The notes beneath the pieces were generated by a model. The model was not told the DNA's origin. It worked only from the letters and a program-made list of their open reading frames with translations, and did no database searches. A stretch of 64,000 nucleotides of DNA, taken from NCBI GenBank assembly GCA_040904765.1, contig JBBDST010000057.1, positions 1 through 64,000 of the forward strand, in the 5' to 3' direction. Source of the DNA: JBBDST01 sp040904765. Its GTDB lineage: Bacteria; Actinomycetota; Nitriliruptoria; Nitriliruptorales; Nitriliruptoraceae. Shown piece after piece: positions 27,225 to 36,324 of the stretch (positions within the stretch are counted from its first letter, which is position 1; every line of letters starts with the position of its first letter). The position numbers were made by a program, and so were the translations under genes.

Positions 27225-28388
27225 TTAGGCTACGACCGGGGCGCCTTCACCGCGTTCGGCACGAATTTCATCAGCCATCTCATTGGCGTAATGGACGAGT
27301 GCTTCGACGATGTCTTCTTCTCGTACGGTGGCGATTTTTTCGCCCTTGCGAATAATGTCGCCTTTGCCGTTGCCGGCAGCCACCCCAAGGTCCGCTTCGC
27401 GAGCTTCGCCTGGTCCGTTCACAACACAGCCCATCACGGCAACCCGTAGGGGTGCATCGAGGCCCTCGAGGGCTTTTTGGACGTCTTCAGCCAGCGTCCA
27501 CACGTCGACCTGAGCGCGCCCGCACGACGGGCAGGACACAACATCAAGGCCACGTTCACGCAGATGTAATGCTTCAAGGATGGCGATACCTGCTTTGACT
27601 TCTTCGACCGGATCGGCAGACAACGACACCCTGATGGTGTCCCCAATTCCTTCAGCTAATAGCGCGCCGATGCCAACAGCCGATTTAATCGAGCCGGTGT
27701 GAAGCGGGCCTGCTTCGGTGACTCCCAGATGCAGCGGATAGTCACAACGCTGAGCAAGCAGACGGTAGGTCTGGATCATTACCCACGGGTCGGAATGCTT
27801 CACACTGATTTTGGTGTTGTAAAACCCGACGTCTTCAAGCAGACGGACTTCTTGTAACGCGGAAGCGACCATCGCTTCGGGTGTGGGGCCACCAAACTGC
27901 GCCAAAATGTCATCTTCAAGCGACCCGCCGTTCACCCCGATACGAATCGCCACACCAGCGTCGCTTGCAAGGCGGCCAAGGAGCGCCACTTTGTCGTGAA
28001 ATTTGATGTTGCCCGGATTGATGCGAACCCCAGCACAGCCGGCTTCGATGGCAAGGACCGCATATTTCCACTGGAAGTGGATGTCGGCAATCACCGGAAT
28101 GCGCGCATGTTCAGCGATGTATTGCAACGCTTCGGCATCTTCGCGACGCGGCACCGCGACCCGGACCACATCTGCACCGGCAGCTTGGGCCGAAGCAATC
28201 GCCTGTAACGTCAGGTCAGCTTCGTGCGTTGGTGTCACCGTCATGGTTTGCACGCTCACCGGAGCGTCACCACCGACCTTCAACGGGCCAAGGGTGATCT
28301 GACGTGACTGGCGCCGAACGGGTCCCGCAAGGCCTTCCTGAGCCGGCGCGCCATTTGCAAGCGGCAGGGCAACAGGCGGGGTCTTCAT
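27225..28388 (-). CDS. ispG: (E)-4-hydroxy-3-methylbut-2-enyl-diphosphate synthase
   Basis: IspG is the iron-sulfur enzyme of the sixth MEP-pathway step. The 387-residue protein has the TIM-barrel N-terminus ([11 protein letters not shown]) and the C-terminal cluster motifs CPSCGR and [10 protein letters not shown]. The ATG at 28388 is chosen since AAGGAG lies about 5 nt upstream; the ORF opens at a GTG 15 nt earlier. With Dxr (29882) it gives two steps of one pathway in the same operon, separated by the site-2 protease as in mycobacteria (recalled). Confidence 0.97.
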   Translation of the reverse strand: MKTPPVALPLANGAPAQEGLAGPVRRQSRQITLGPLKVGGDAPVSVQTMTVTPTHEADLTLQAIASAQAAGADVVRVAVPRREDAEALQYIAEHARIPVIADIHFQWKYAVLAIEAGCAGVRINPGNIKFHDKVALLGRLASDAGVAIRIGVNGGSLEDDILAQFGGPTPEAMVASALQEVRLLEDVGFYNTKISVKHSDPWVMIQTYRLLAQRCDYPLHLGVTEAGPLHTGSIKSAVGIGALLAEGIGDTIRVSLSADPVEEVKAGIAILEALHLRERGLDVVSCPSCGRAQVDVWTLAEDVQKALEGLDAPLRVAVMGCVVNGPGEAREADLGVAAGNGKGDIIRKGEKIATVREEDIVEALVHYANEMADEIRAERGEGAPVVA

Positions 28389-28430
28389 GGGCTGCTCCTT
28401 CACCGTGGCACGAACACCAACAAGGTACCT

Positions 28431-29885
28431 CTAGCCAAACGTCAACGGGTTACGTAGGTCAAGCCAAACGGTTGCGACGAGCACCACCAGCAGCACCGCA
28501 AAAACGGGGATTGCCACCGACGTAATGACGCGCGGGTCCACCCGGAACACGCCGTGGCGGCCACGCCGACGGCGCACCGCCGTGCCCACTTTTTCAATCG
28601 ACAGCACAGCCAGATGTCCGCCATCAAACGGCGGCAACGGCAGCAGGTTAAAGATAAACAAGAACACGTTGACATAGGCGATCAAAAACAGCAGCGCAAA
28701 CACACCATTTGGCCCTGAATCGGCCGTTTGGCCGGCCAAAGACGCAACTCCGATTACCGACACGGCACCGTCGGGGTCACGGTCTTGCGCCCCAACGGAG
28801 GTCGATACCAACGAGCCAAGCCCCGAGGGAGAAAAAATGGTTGCGATGCCTCGCACACTCGCATTCACCATAGGCGCCACTCCACCCAGCGGATGCAGAT
28901 CACTGCCGCGAGCTGCGGTGATCACACTTTCACTAAACGTCAGTTTGCGTTCACGCGGTGCCGGCAAGAACCCGGCGACACCAACTGTTTCGCCGGTTGC
29001 TTCATCCACCACCGCGTTTGGTGTGATGATGAGGCGCAGTTGTTCTTCGTCACGTTGCACATCAAAGGCAAGTGGTTCATTGGGTTGGGAACGAATCAGT
29101 TCACGAGTAGCCGCAAACGTGTCTGCCGGTGTTCCACCGACCCGAAGAATCGTGTCACCGACCTGTAATCCGCCCGTTTGAGCCGGCGAGTCGTCAACGA
29201 TCGAACCAACCGTCTGGCTTGGTTCGGCCGTTGGTAGGGTGAACGTGAGGTAGGCAAAAAACAGTAGTCCGAACGCAACCAGCAGATGGGTTGCCGGACC
29301 GACCACAACAGCCACCGCACGCTGCCACGGCGGACGGTCTTGATAAAACCGCTGTTCGTCGCCACGAAACACACGCCAGGCCAGGTCACCCACACGTGCT
29401 GATGTGCCAATTTCGGTGGTGAGGACTTCCGTGAGATACCGGTCCCGGCTCACTTCAGCGTGGGTTGTGTCAGCCTGATCGTCGTTGCCGGCAAACGCTT
29501 CAATGCGACGGCGGATGCGTTCGCGCACTTGACGTGAAGCACCACGTTCTTTCAGCAGATCTTCAAGCCGGTCACAAAATGCTGACGAAAACGTGCCGGC
29601 GGGGCTTTGATCAAGTTCGCCTGCGACAACGTCGTACACCGGTTGGCGACGTTCATCCTGATCGCCCATCCCCCGAATGGTGACAAATCCACCCAGAGGA
29701 AACAGCTTCACCCCATACTCGGTTTCACCGATCTGACGGGCATACAGGGTGGGTCCAAAGCCGACGAAGTAACGGTCAGCTCGCATACCGAAAGCTTTCG
29801 CAGCTACTAAATGCCCAAGTTCGTGGATAAGTACAGCCACGAGAATCGCAACAAAAAACAGGGTGATGGCAACACCTGAACTCAT
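28431..29885 (-). CDS. rseP: M50 site-2 intramembrane protease (RseP/Rip1-like)
   Basis: This 484-residue zinc protease cleaves membrane-anchored anti-sigma factors and similar targets. The first helix holds HELGH with the catalytic Glu; a PDZ domain follows (about 215-300), and the last helices hold NLLPLPPFDGGH with the third zinc ligand. Two features are unusual: a hydrophilic insertion of roughly 80-100 residues between the first two membrane regions (about 75-170), and GPATH where GPxxN is typical. The ATG at 29885 overlaps the dxr stop (ATGA). The neighbours dxr and ispG match Rip1 context. Confidence 0.93.
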   Translation of the reverse strand: MSSGVAITLFFVAILVAVLIHELGHLVAAKAFGMRADRYFVGFGPTLYARQIGETEYGVKLFPLGGFVTIRGMGDQDERRQPVYDVVAGELDQSPAGTFSSAFCDRLEDLLKERGASRQVRERIRRRIEAFAGNDDQADTTHAEVSRDRYLTEVLTTEIGTSARVGDLAWRVFRGDEQRFYQDRPPWQRAVAVVVGPATHLLVAFGLLFFAYLTFTLPTAEPSQTVGSIVDDSPAQTGGLQVGDTILRVGGTPADTFAATRELIRSQPNEPLAFDVQRDEEQLRLIITPNAVVDEATGETVGVAGFLPAPRERKLTFSESVITAARGSDLHPLGGVAPMVNASVRGIATIFSPSGLGSLVSTSVGAQDRDPDGAVSVIGVASLAGQTADSGPNGVFALLFLIAYVNVFLFIFNLLPLPPFDGGHLAVLSIEKVGTAVRRRRGRHGVFRVDPRVITSVAIPVFAVLLVVLVATVWLDLRNPLTFG

Positions 29886-31063
29886 GCACAACCTCGCTTC
29901 GTTAAGACCGTGGCTGCGGTCCTTCGTGCCCACCGGTCTAACTGCGTGACATCGTCGACATCACGTGGCGGCGTAGGGTGTGTTTGGGCATACCGTTCCA
30001 GCGTGTCAGCGACCACCTCGGCAATCGCAAGAAACGCCAAGTTGTCGTGCACAAACGCGCCAACTGCTTCTTCGTTGGCGGCATTTACTACCAGCGGATA
30101 GCCGCCACCACGCGTCCCCGCATCAATAGCAAGATCCAGCGCCCGAAATACGTCACGGTCGACTGGTTCAAAATTGAGTGTTTGTGGTTGGGTGAAGTCA
30201 CAGGCCACGAACGCGTGATCAAGCCGGTTTGGCCATGCCATAGCAAGTTGAATAGGCAGCCGCATGTCTGGCGGGGAGAGTTGCGCCAGCGTTGATCCGT
30301 CAACAAACTGCACCATCGAATGCACCACCGATTCGGGATGCACTACCACCTCAATCTGGTCGTATCCAATCCCGAACAGATGATGAGCCTCGATCACTTC
30401 AAGACCTTTGTTCATCATCGTCGCCGAGTTGATGGTGACCATCTGGCCCATCGTCCAGGTCGGATGTTTCAGCGCATCGGCGAGGGTAACCTGAGCAAGT
30501 TCGGCGCGTGTTCGACCCCGAAACGGCCCACCGGATGCAGTTAACGTCAGTTTTGCTACTTCACGTCGGGAGCCGCCGCGAAGCGCCTGAGCCAGCGCAG
30601 AATGCTCCGAATCGACCGGAATGAGCGCATGTTCACGTCCGCCAGCCCGCATGGCCGCAGCGACCACGAGTTCTCCGCCGGCAACTAGACTTTCCTTGTT
30701 CGCTAACGCCACAGGCGTGCCGGCGTTCAGTGCCGCCAACGTTGGCCCCAAACCAACCGCGCCCGTAATGCCGTTCATAACTAGATCGCAGTCAAGTGCG
30801 GCAAGTTCGGTAGCTGCCAGCGGTCCGTCAATCACCTGCGCATTTGTATGGTGGCGTAATTGTGCGGCCGCGTCACGGTCAGCAACAGCCAGCGTGCCGA
30901 CCGAAAAGCGCCCTGCCAAATCAGCGAGTGCCGCCGCGTTGTGGTTGGCAGATGCCCCGACAATGTCGAACGCGCCCGGATGTGCGGCGACGACCTCAAG
31001 GGCCTGTTGGCCGATTGAACCGGTAGCTCCTAAGAGAACAAGCCGTTTCGGTGCGGCGGTCAT
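29882..31063 (-). CDS. dxr: 1-deoxy-D-xylulose-5-phosphate reductoisomerase
   Basis: Dxr makes MEP from DXP, the first committed step of this isoprenoid pathway. The 393-residue protein has the NADPH motif GATGSIGQQALEV, the metal/substrate segment PVDSEHSALAQAL, and GGPFRGR of the flexible loop. It overlaps both neighbours by 4 nt (rlmN upstream, rseP downstream), so the three are tightly coupled. Confidence 0.97.
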   Translation of the reverse strand: MTAAPKRLVLLGATGSIGQQALEVVAAHPGAFDIVGASANHNAAALADLAGRFSVGTLAVADRDAAAQLRHHTNAQVIDGPLAATELAALDCDLVMNGITGAVGLGPTLAALNAGTPVALANKESLVAGGELVVAAAMRAGGREHALIPVDSEHSALAQALRGGSRREVAKLTLTASGGPFRGRTRAELAQVTLADALKHPTWTMGQMVTINSATMMNKGLEVIEAHHLFGIGYDQIEVVVHPESVVHSMVQFVDGSTLAQLSPPDMRLPIQLAMAWPNRLDHAFVACDFTQPQTLNFEPVDRDVFRALDLAIDAGTRGGGYPLVVNAANEEAVGAFVHDNLAFLAIAEVVADTLERYAQTHPTPPRDVDDVTQLDRWARRTAATVLTKRGCA

Positions 31064-32223
31064 GGCTTTAACCGTTCGACCCGTTCAACGGCACCAACCG
31101 CAACCGGTAGACGCTTGCCTGAATCGACCGTGTATGACGCTAACAGTTGACCGCAGGCCGCATCGGCATCGCGGCCGCGCGTGTCACGCAACGTGACAGC
31201 AACTTTGCGGGCTTCAAGGCGGCTGATGAACTGGCGGGTTGCTGCCACACTGGGCTCTTTCCATTTCACCCCGGGCGTTGGGTTCATCGGAATGACATTG
31301 ACATGTGCCCGATGGCGTAGCGCGATACCTGCAAGCGCATCAGCCTGCTCGTCGTCGTCATTCACATCCCCAATCAGGCACCATTCGATGCTGACCCGCC
31401 GATTGGTCTGTTGCCGGTAGGCCTTCATGGCATCTTCGAGTTCACGCAACGCATGCACACGGTTGATTGGCACCAGTTCGTTCCGTAGCCGGTCGGTACT
31501 GGCGTGCAGCGACACGGCCAAAGTCACCGGAATGCCGGTATCAGCCAGCCGTTTAATGCCCGGCACCAACCCGACCGTTGAGACGGTGACATGGCGTGCA
31601 GACAGATTCAATCCGTCCACATGCGTGAGATACCGGACGCTATTCAACGTCGGTTCAAGGTTGGCGAGCGGTTCCCCCATCCCCATAAACACGACGTTAG
31701 TGACCCGTGAGGGCAGTTGCATGGCTGTGGCATCGGTAACGAATGCGCCATCTGCCAGCATCTGGTTGATGATGAGGACTTGATAGACGATCTCGCCAGT
31801 GGTGAGTTGGCGGCGAAATCCGGCCTGACCGGTGGCGCAAAACGGGCATCCCATCGCACAGCCAGCTTGCGTGGAGATGCAGACAGTCGCCCGTTTGGGA
31901 TACAGCATAAGGACCACTTCGATGGCTTCGCTGTCACCGAATTTGAGCAGCAATTTGTGGGTGTGCCCGTCGTCGGCGATTTTGTGGGCCACGACGGTCG
32001 GGTTTAACCCGAGAAAGGCGTCTTTCAACCGGTCGCGTAACGGGGCCGGAAGATTGGTCATCAACGACGGGTCATCCACACCTTGTTTCAGCCATGCCGC
32101 ATACTGGCCGGCCCGGTAGGTCGGTTCGCCAGCGTCGCCCATCCACTGTTCAAGGGCAGCCACATCCAAGGCGTATGGGTCTTGACGCTCGACTGCCGTG
32201 CCGGTCATGCTGCCAACTTTCAT
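31060..32223 (-). CDS. rlmN: dual-specificity 23S rRNA/tRNA adenine-C2 methyltransferase RlmN
   Basis: This radical-SAM enzyme methylates A2503 of 23S rRNA and A37 of some tRNAs. The cluster motif CAMGCPFC (CxxxCxxC) and the downstream GMGEP(L), SLHAS and the catalytic Cys in the C-terminal part (DAACGQL) are seen. The ATG at 32223 gives 387 residues; an ATG at 32208 is almost as likely. The open frame runs back to 32358 over the end of cdsA, but that part has no family resemblance. It lies between cdsA and dxr. Confidence 0.95.
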   Translation of the reverse strand: MKVGSMTGTAVERQDPYALDVAALEQWMGDAGEPTYRAGQYAAWLKQGVDDPSLMTNLPAPLRDRLKDAFLGLNPTVVAHKIADDGHTHKLLLKFGDSEAIEVVLMLYPKRATVCISTQAGCAMGCPFCATGQAGFRRQLTTGEIVYQVLIINQMLADGAFVTDATAMQLPSRVTNVVFMGMGEPLANLEPTLNSVRYLTHVDGLNLSARHVTVSTVGLVPGIKRLADTGIPVTLAVSLHASTDRLRNELVPINRVHALRELEDAMKAYRQQTNRRVSIEWCLIGDVNDDDEQADALAGIALRHRAHVNVIPMNPTPGVKWKEPSVAATRQFISRLEARKVAVTLRDTRGRDADAACGQLLASYTVDSGKRLPVAVGAVERVERLKP

Positions 32224-32302
32224 CAACGTGACAGCGTTAATACAACGCCGCGTTAGGGAGGGTAAAGCACCTTGGGGCGGCGCGTCACCGTCCAGCTTGG
32301 CT

Positions 32303-33118
32303 TTACAGCACCGCAAAGAGGGCGGCAGCAACCGGCAGGGCAAACACCAGACCGTCAATCCGGTCGAGCACTCCGCCGTGGCCAGGCAAGAACGTGCCGA
32401 AATCTTTCACTTCAAGGGCACGTTTCACCCCTGACTCGGCGATGTCGCCTAACACTGCCGCAACTGACACGACGAACCCAAACATCGCTCCCTGCCACAC
32501 CGCGGTTGCGTCAAACAGCAGTGGCCATCCCAACGCGGTTACCACGACGCTGATACCAACTCCGCCTGCCAGCCCTTCGATCGTCTTGTTGGGTGAGAGA
32601 CGCGGGGATAATTTGTGGCGTCCCAACGGAACCCCGACGGCGTAGCCGGCAATGTCGGTGAGGGCGACGACTCCGATGACGGCGGCAAGTCTTAGCTGTC
32701 CGTTGTCGGCATTGATCATGACCAGTGCAAACGATGCCGGCACCAGCACCCATACGCCGGCCAGCATCGTCGCGGCCGTACGACTTAGACGCGTTGCTGT
32801 GACATCGCGAGCGAGCAGCCAGATGACAGCTGCGAAAAGCAAGATCAGTACGCCGGCAATTTGGCCGTTCGCCCCGTACAGGAAACTTGCCGGCATGATC
32901 GCACATGATGCGACGATGAGCACGCTGCGTGATGGGCGGCGTGTCTCATCAAGGACCCGTGTCAGATCGACAAAGGCGGCGATAACGGCGATGAGCACGA
33001 CCGCAATGAATAGTTCGCTGCGCCACCACAGGGCAACGGTGACGGTGGCAACCAGCACGATGCCAACGAGGATTGCCGCCAACAGGTCACGTCCGCCGAC
33101 GTGTGGACGGTCGCTCAT
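32303..33118 (-). CDS. cdsA: phosphatidate cytidylyltransferase
   Basis: CdsA makes CDP-diacylglycerol, the branch point of phospholipid synthesis. The 271-residue membrane protein has about eight helices, the SPNKTIEG block and a complete C-terminal signature (SGVKRALEVKDFGTFLPGHG followed by GVLDRID). It follows frr by 33 nt, the standard pyrH-frr-cdsA order. Confidence 0.97.
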   Translation of the reverse strand: MSDRPHVGGRDLLAAILVGIVLVATVTVALWWRSELFIAVVLIAVIAAFVDLTRVLDETRRPSRSVLIVASCAIMPASFLYGANGQIAGVLILLFAAVIWLLARDVTATRLSRTAATMLAGVWVLVPASFALVMINADNGQLRLAAVIGVVALTDIAGYAVGVPLGRHKLSPRLSPNKTIEGLAGGVGISVVVTALGWPLLFDATAVWQGAMFGFVVSVAAVLGDIAESGVKRALEVKDFGTFLPGHGGVLDRIDGLVFALPVAAALFAVL

Positions 33119-33151
33119 GGTCTCACCTTGCCAGCGAACAGGCAGTTGGCC

Positions 33152-33712
33152 TCAGACTTCGGCAAGTTCTTGTTCTTTGGCGTGGAGAAACTCATCAATC
33201 TGTGCGATAAAGGAAGCGGTGAGGTCTTCAAACTTTTTGGCGGCACGGTCGTGCTCGTCTTGACCGATGTCTCCCTCATCGGTGAGACGCTGCAATGCGT
33301 CTCTGGCGCTACGACGAATATTGCGGACCGCGATGCGCCCGTCTTCGGCGACCTGTTTCGCCATTTTGATGTATTCCTTGCGGCGATCAGCGGTAAGTTC
33401 GGGAAATACACACCGTAATGTCACTCCGTCACTGGACGGGTTTAACCCAAGGTCGGCGTCACGAATCGCTTTTGCGATGTCGTTGATCGCCGACTTATCA
33501 AATGGGTTCACCATCAGAATGCGCGGTTCGGGTACCGAAAAGTTGGCAAGTTGCTGCAGTGGGGTTGGCGAGCCGTAGTACTCGACGAGGACCCGGTCGA
33601 GCAGTTTTGGGTTGGCTCGGCCCGTTCGAATGCCAGAGAAGTCTTCTTGGACTTTATCGACGGCACGTTGCATCCGCGACGACGTATCTTTATTGATCTC
33701 CTCGACACTCAT
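33152..33712 (-). CDS. frr: ribosome recycling factor
   Basis: RRF splits the post-termination ribosome with EF-G. The 186-residue length and the segments FSGIRTGRANPKLLD, NPFDKSAINDIAKAI and the long three-helix bundle match fully. The ATG follows AAAGGA. It is 33 nt downstream of pyrH. Confidence 0.98.
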   Translation of the reverse strand: MSVEEINKDTSSRMQRAVDKVQEDFSGIRTGRANPKLLDRVLVEYYGSPTPLQQLANFSVPEPRILMVNPFDKSAINDIAKAIRDADLGLNPSSDGVTLRCVFPELTADRRKEYIKMAKQVAEDGRIAVRNIRRSARDALQRLTDEGDIGQDEHDRAAKKFEDLTASFIAQIDEFLHAKEQELAEV

Positions 33713-33745
33713 TGACGTTCCTTTAATCGTTGTTTCGTGCGGCTG

Positions 33746-34477
33746 CTACGCGTCGTCATGGACCAATGTGCCAACGGCGTCGCCCCGAACGACCCGGGCA
33801 ATGTTGCCTGCGCGCAACAGTTCAAACACGACAATGGGCAGGTTGTTGTCCATGCACAGCGAGATGGCAGTCGCATCCATCACTTTCAGACCTTTATTCA
33901 ACACGGTCAAAAAATCGATGGTGTCAAACCGTGTCGCATCAGCGTAAAGTTTAGGATCTTTGTCATACACTCCGTCGACTTGGGTGCCTTTCAAAATTGC
34001 TTCAGCACCGATCTCAAGGGCCCGCTGTGCGGCCGTGGTGTCGGTGGTGAAATAGGGGGCACCAAGACCTGCCGCGAAGATCACAACGCGACCTTTTTCA
34101 AGATGGCGAACGGCCCGACGACGAATGTAGGGCTCGGCGATGGAACGCATTTCGATGGCGGTTTGGACACGGGTTTCAATCCCGGCTTTTTCGACTGCGT
34201 CTTGTAACGCCAAGGCGTTGATGACGGTGGCAAGCATGCCCATATGGTCGGCGCTTGAACGATCCATGCCAGATGCTGAGAGTGAGTTACCCCGAAAAAT
34301 ATTGCCGCCGCCAACAACGATCGCAACTTCGGTGCCGTCGGCTTGCTGCAACGCAACAATTTCACCCGCGACCTGCGACACGATCGTCGGGTCGATACCG
34401 CCGCGCACCTCAGGATCGGAGAACGCTTCGCCCGAAAGTTTCAGAAGGACGCGGCGTAAGGGTGTACGGCTACTCAC
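33746..34477 (-). CDS. pyrH: uridylate kinase
   Basis: PyrH phosphorylates UMP to UDP and forms hexamers. The 243-residue protein has [18 protein letters not shown], the [15 protein letters not shown] block (here [17 protein letters not shown]) and the C-terminal GTLV. The GTG start follows a GGGA-type site. It is separated from tsf by a structured 118-nt gap, so it may have its own promoter. Confidence 0.97.
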   Translation of the reverse strand: MSSRTPLRRVLLKLSGEAFSDPEVRGGIDPTIVSQVAGEIVALQQADGTEVAIVVGGGNIFRGNSLSASGMDRSSADHMGMLATVINALALQDAVEKAGIETRVQTAIEMRSIAEPYIRRRAVRHLEKGRVVIFAAGLGAPYFTTDTTAAQRALEIGAEAILKGTQVDGVYDKDPKLYADATRFDTIDFLTVLNKGLKVMDATAISLCMDNNLPIVVFELLRAGNIARVVRGDAVGTLVHDDA

Positions 34478-34540
34478 GGTTCCCTGCTCCCTTTCACGTC
34501 ATCGAAACGTCACACACTGTGCCCCATGACGACTTTAAGT

Positions 34541-34576
34541 CACAGTGTGGGTGAGGCTAGCCGCACCCACACTGTG
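34541..34576 (-). other. 13-bp perfect hairpin in the tsf-pyrH gap
   Basis: The stem CACAGTGTGGGTG/CACCCACACTGTG encloses a 10-nt loop. An outer CCCCAT (34522-34527) can pair with ATGGGG (34577-34582), extending the fold, and a nearby CACACTGTG (34513-34521) gives an alternative partner. There is no T-tract, so an RNA switch, processing site or Rho-linked end is possible. Confidence 0.6.
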
Positions 34577-34595
34577 ATGGGGTATTCATTGTGCT

Positions 34596-35207
34596 TTACG
34601 CGCCGACAGCGAAACGGGCGAACCGGGCCACTTCGAGCTTCTCGCCGACGAGGCCTTGAATTTCGGTGATGACATCTTGCACGGTGCGATCCGGGTCCAT
34701 AACGAACGGCTGGTTCAACAGCACCCAGTCTTCGTACACCTTCTTGACTTTGCCGTCGACAATCTTTTCGATGATCGCTTCAGGCTTGTTCTGCTCAACT
34801 GCTTCTTTACGGGCAAATTCGCGTTCTTTTTCCAGCAGTGCTTCGTCAACCTCGTCAACTCGTACAACGAGCGGTTTTGCTGCCGCAATGTGCAAGGCAA
34901 GATTTTTTGCCAACTGCTGTACGGATTCGGCTTTCGCGACAAAGTCCGTTTCGCACGACAGTTGCACCATGACACCAACTTTTGCCGGCATCCCTGGTGT
35001 GGGCACATGCATGTAGGTGTATACGAGGCCTTCAGAGGCGGTGCGTTCCTGAGCTCGGGCGTCCATCTTGGCGCCAGTGCGTTCACGCACAAGTTCAGCC
35101 GCCCGAGTCATATCCCCGTCAGCATCCACCAGTGCCTGTTTACACGCCATCATGGGTGCACTGGTTAGTTCACGCAGCTTTTTTACTTCAGCAGCAGAGA
35201 TCGTCAC
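34596..35207 (-). CDS. tsf: elongation factor Ts
   Basis: EF-Ts exchanges GDP on EF-Tu. At 203 residues this is the short form. It has the UBA-like N-terminus (VKKLRELTSAPMMACKQAL), the TDFVAK core motif and the C-terminal EF-Tu-contact region. The GTG start follows AAAGGA. It is 43 nt downstream of rpsB, the universal order. Confidence 0.97.
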   Translation of the reverse strand: MTISAAEVKKLRELTSAPMMACKQALVDADGDMTRAAELVRERTGAKMDARAQERTASEGLVYTYMHVPTPGMPAKVGVMVQLSCETDFVAKAESVQQLAKNLALHIAAAKPLVVRVDEVDEALLEKEREFARKEAVEQNKPEAIIEKIVDGKVKKVYEDWVLLNQPFVMDPDRTVQDVITEIQGLVGEKLEVARFARFAVGA

Positions 35208-35250
35208 AACATTTCCTTTACCGGGCGATGGGCGGGTTATTCACCCGCGG

Positions 35251-36165
35251 CTAACTGCCTTGCTCGGCGTCCGCTTCGGCTGGTTCCGCTTCGGCTGGTG
35301 GGGGAACAAGCGCAGCTTCACTGGCTGGCTCACCTGCAGCGCGGGTTGCCTGCTCAGCGGCTTGCTGACGTTCCAGTGCAATTTCCCATTCAGCTTTCGG
35401 TTCGCTTGCGTCGCCACCTTCTTGCGATTCGGTGGCTTTCAAGGCCTGAACACGCAGTTCTTCGTCTGGCGAACGCGACGCACGCAGCAGCAGACCATCA
35501 GCGATTGCGTCCCCGATGATGCGCGTTAGCAGCGCAGAAGAACGGATCGCGTCGTCGTTGCCGGCAATCGGGTACTGCACGACGTCAGGGTCACAGTTGG
35601 TGTCAAGAATCGCGATGACCGGGATGCCAAGACGGTTGGCTTCACGGACCGCGTTTTCTTCAATGACGGTGTCGACGACGAACATCGCATCAGGCAGTTT
35701 CTGCATGTCACGCACACCACCAAGGTTGGTGACAAGCTTTTCTTGCAACCGGCCCAACACGATTACTTCTTTTTTGGGAAGCAACGCAAAAGTGCCTTGG
35801 GATTCCATTGCTTCAAGTTCTTTAAGTTTCGCAACCCGGCTTTTGATCGTCGAGAAGTTGGTGAGCATGCCGCCCATCCAGCGTTCAACGACGTAGGGCA
35901 TCCCGACGCGTTCTGCTTGGAAGCGGACAGTGTCGCGCGCCTGCTTTTTGGTGCCGACGAACATGACGGTGCCGCCCTTGGCGACCAAGTCACGGGTGAA
36001 CGAGTAAGCCCGTTCGATTTGACCGACCGTCTGACGCAGGTCGATGACGTAGATGCCGCCTCGTTCACCATAGATGAAACGACTCATCTTTGGGTTCCAA
36101 CGGCGGGTTTGATGCCCGAAATGGACGCCTGCTTCAAGCAATTGGCGCATAGTGACAACAGCCAC
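35251..36165 (-). CDS. rpsB: 30S ribosomal protein S2 with extended C-terminus
   Basis: Residues 1-230 are standard S2 ([22 protein letters not shown] and the [14 protein letters not shown] region). The remaining ~75 residues are an Ala/Glu-rich, low-complexity acidic tail, making 304 residues against about 240-270 usually. The GTG start follows AAAGGAG. The gene follows a pair of hairpins, so its promoter lies in 36166-36283. Confidence 0.97.
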   Translation of the reverse strand: MAVVTMRQLLEAGVHFGHQTRRWNPKMSRFIYGERGGIYVIDLRQTVGQIERAYSFTRDLVAKGGTVMFVGTKKQARDTVRFQAERVGMPYVVERWMGGMLTNFSTIKSRVAKLKELEAMESQGTFALLPKKEVIVLGRLQEKLVTNLGGVRDMQKLPDAMFVVDTVIEENAVREANRLGIPVIAILDTNCDPDVVQYPIAGNDDAIRSSALLTRIIGDAIADGLLLRASRSPDEELRVQALKATESQEGGDASEPKAEWEIALERQQAAEQATRAAGEPASEAALVPPPAEAEPAEADAEQGS

Positions 36166-36283
36166 GTAATTCTCCTTTAAATGTGGTTAGGCCTCCGCCT
36201 GCGTCATCCAGGTAAAAACTCGACCCACCTTCGCGTGCGAAGGCACCAGGGCCGCCCGTCAGCAGACGTGTGAAATGAGAAGG

Positions 36284-36324
36284 ACCGGCATGCAGGGCAT
36301 GCCGGTTAACACGAGCGTGTTAAC
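36284..36324 (-). terminator. two adjoining perfect hairpins at the 3' end of the M23/hydrolase gene
   Basis: ACCGGCATGC/GCATGCCGGT (10 bp, 3-nt loop, 36284-36306) and GTTAACACG/CGTGTTAAC (9 bp, 2-nt spacer, 36305-36324) overlap by two bases; the second includes the stop codon at 36320. A pyrimidine-rich stretch (CCTTCTCATTTC) follows on the minus strand. It probably ends the upstream gene ahead of rpsB. Confidence 0.55.

Noticed and set aside
32224..32358. N-terminal extension of RlmN into cdsA
   Set aside because: The extra residues overlap the cdsA coding end and look like frame-shifted cdsA; the family starts later.
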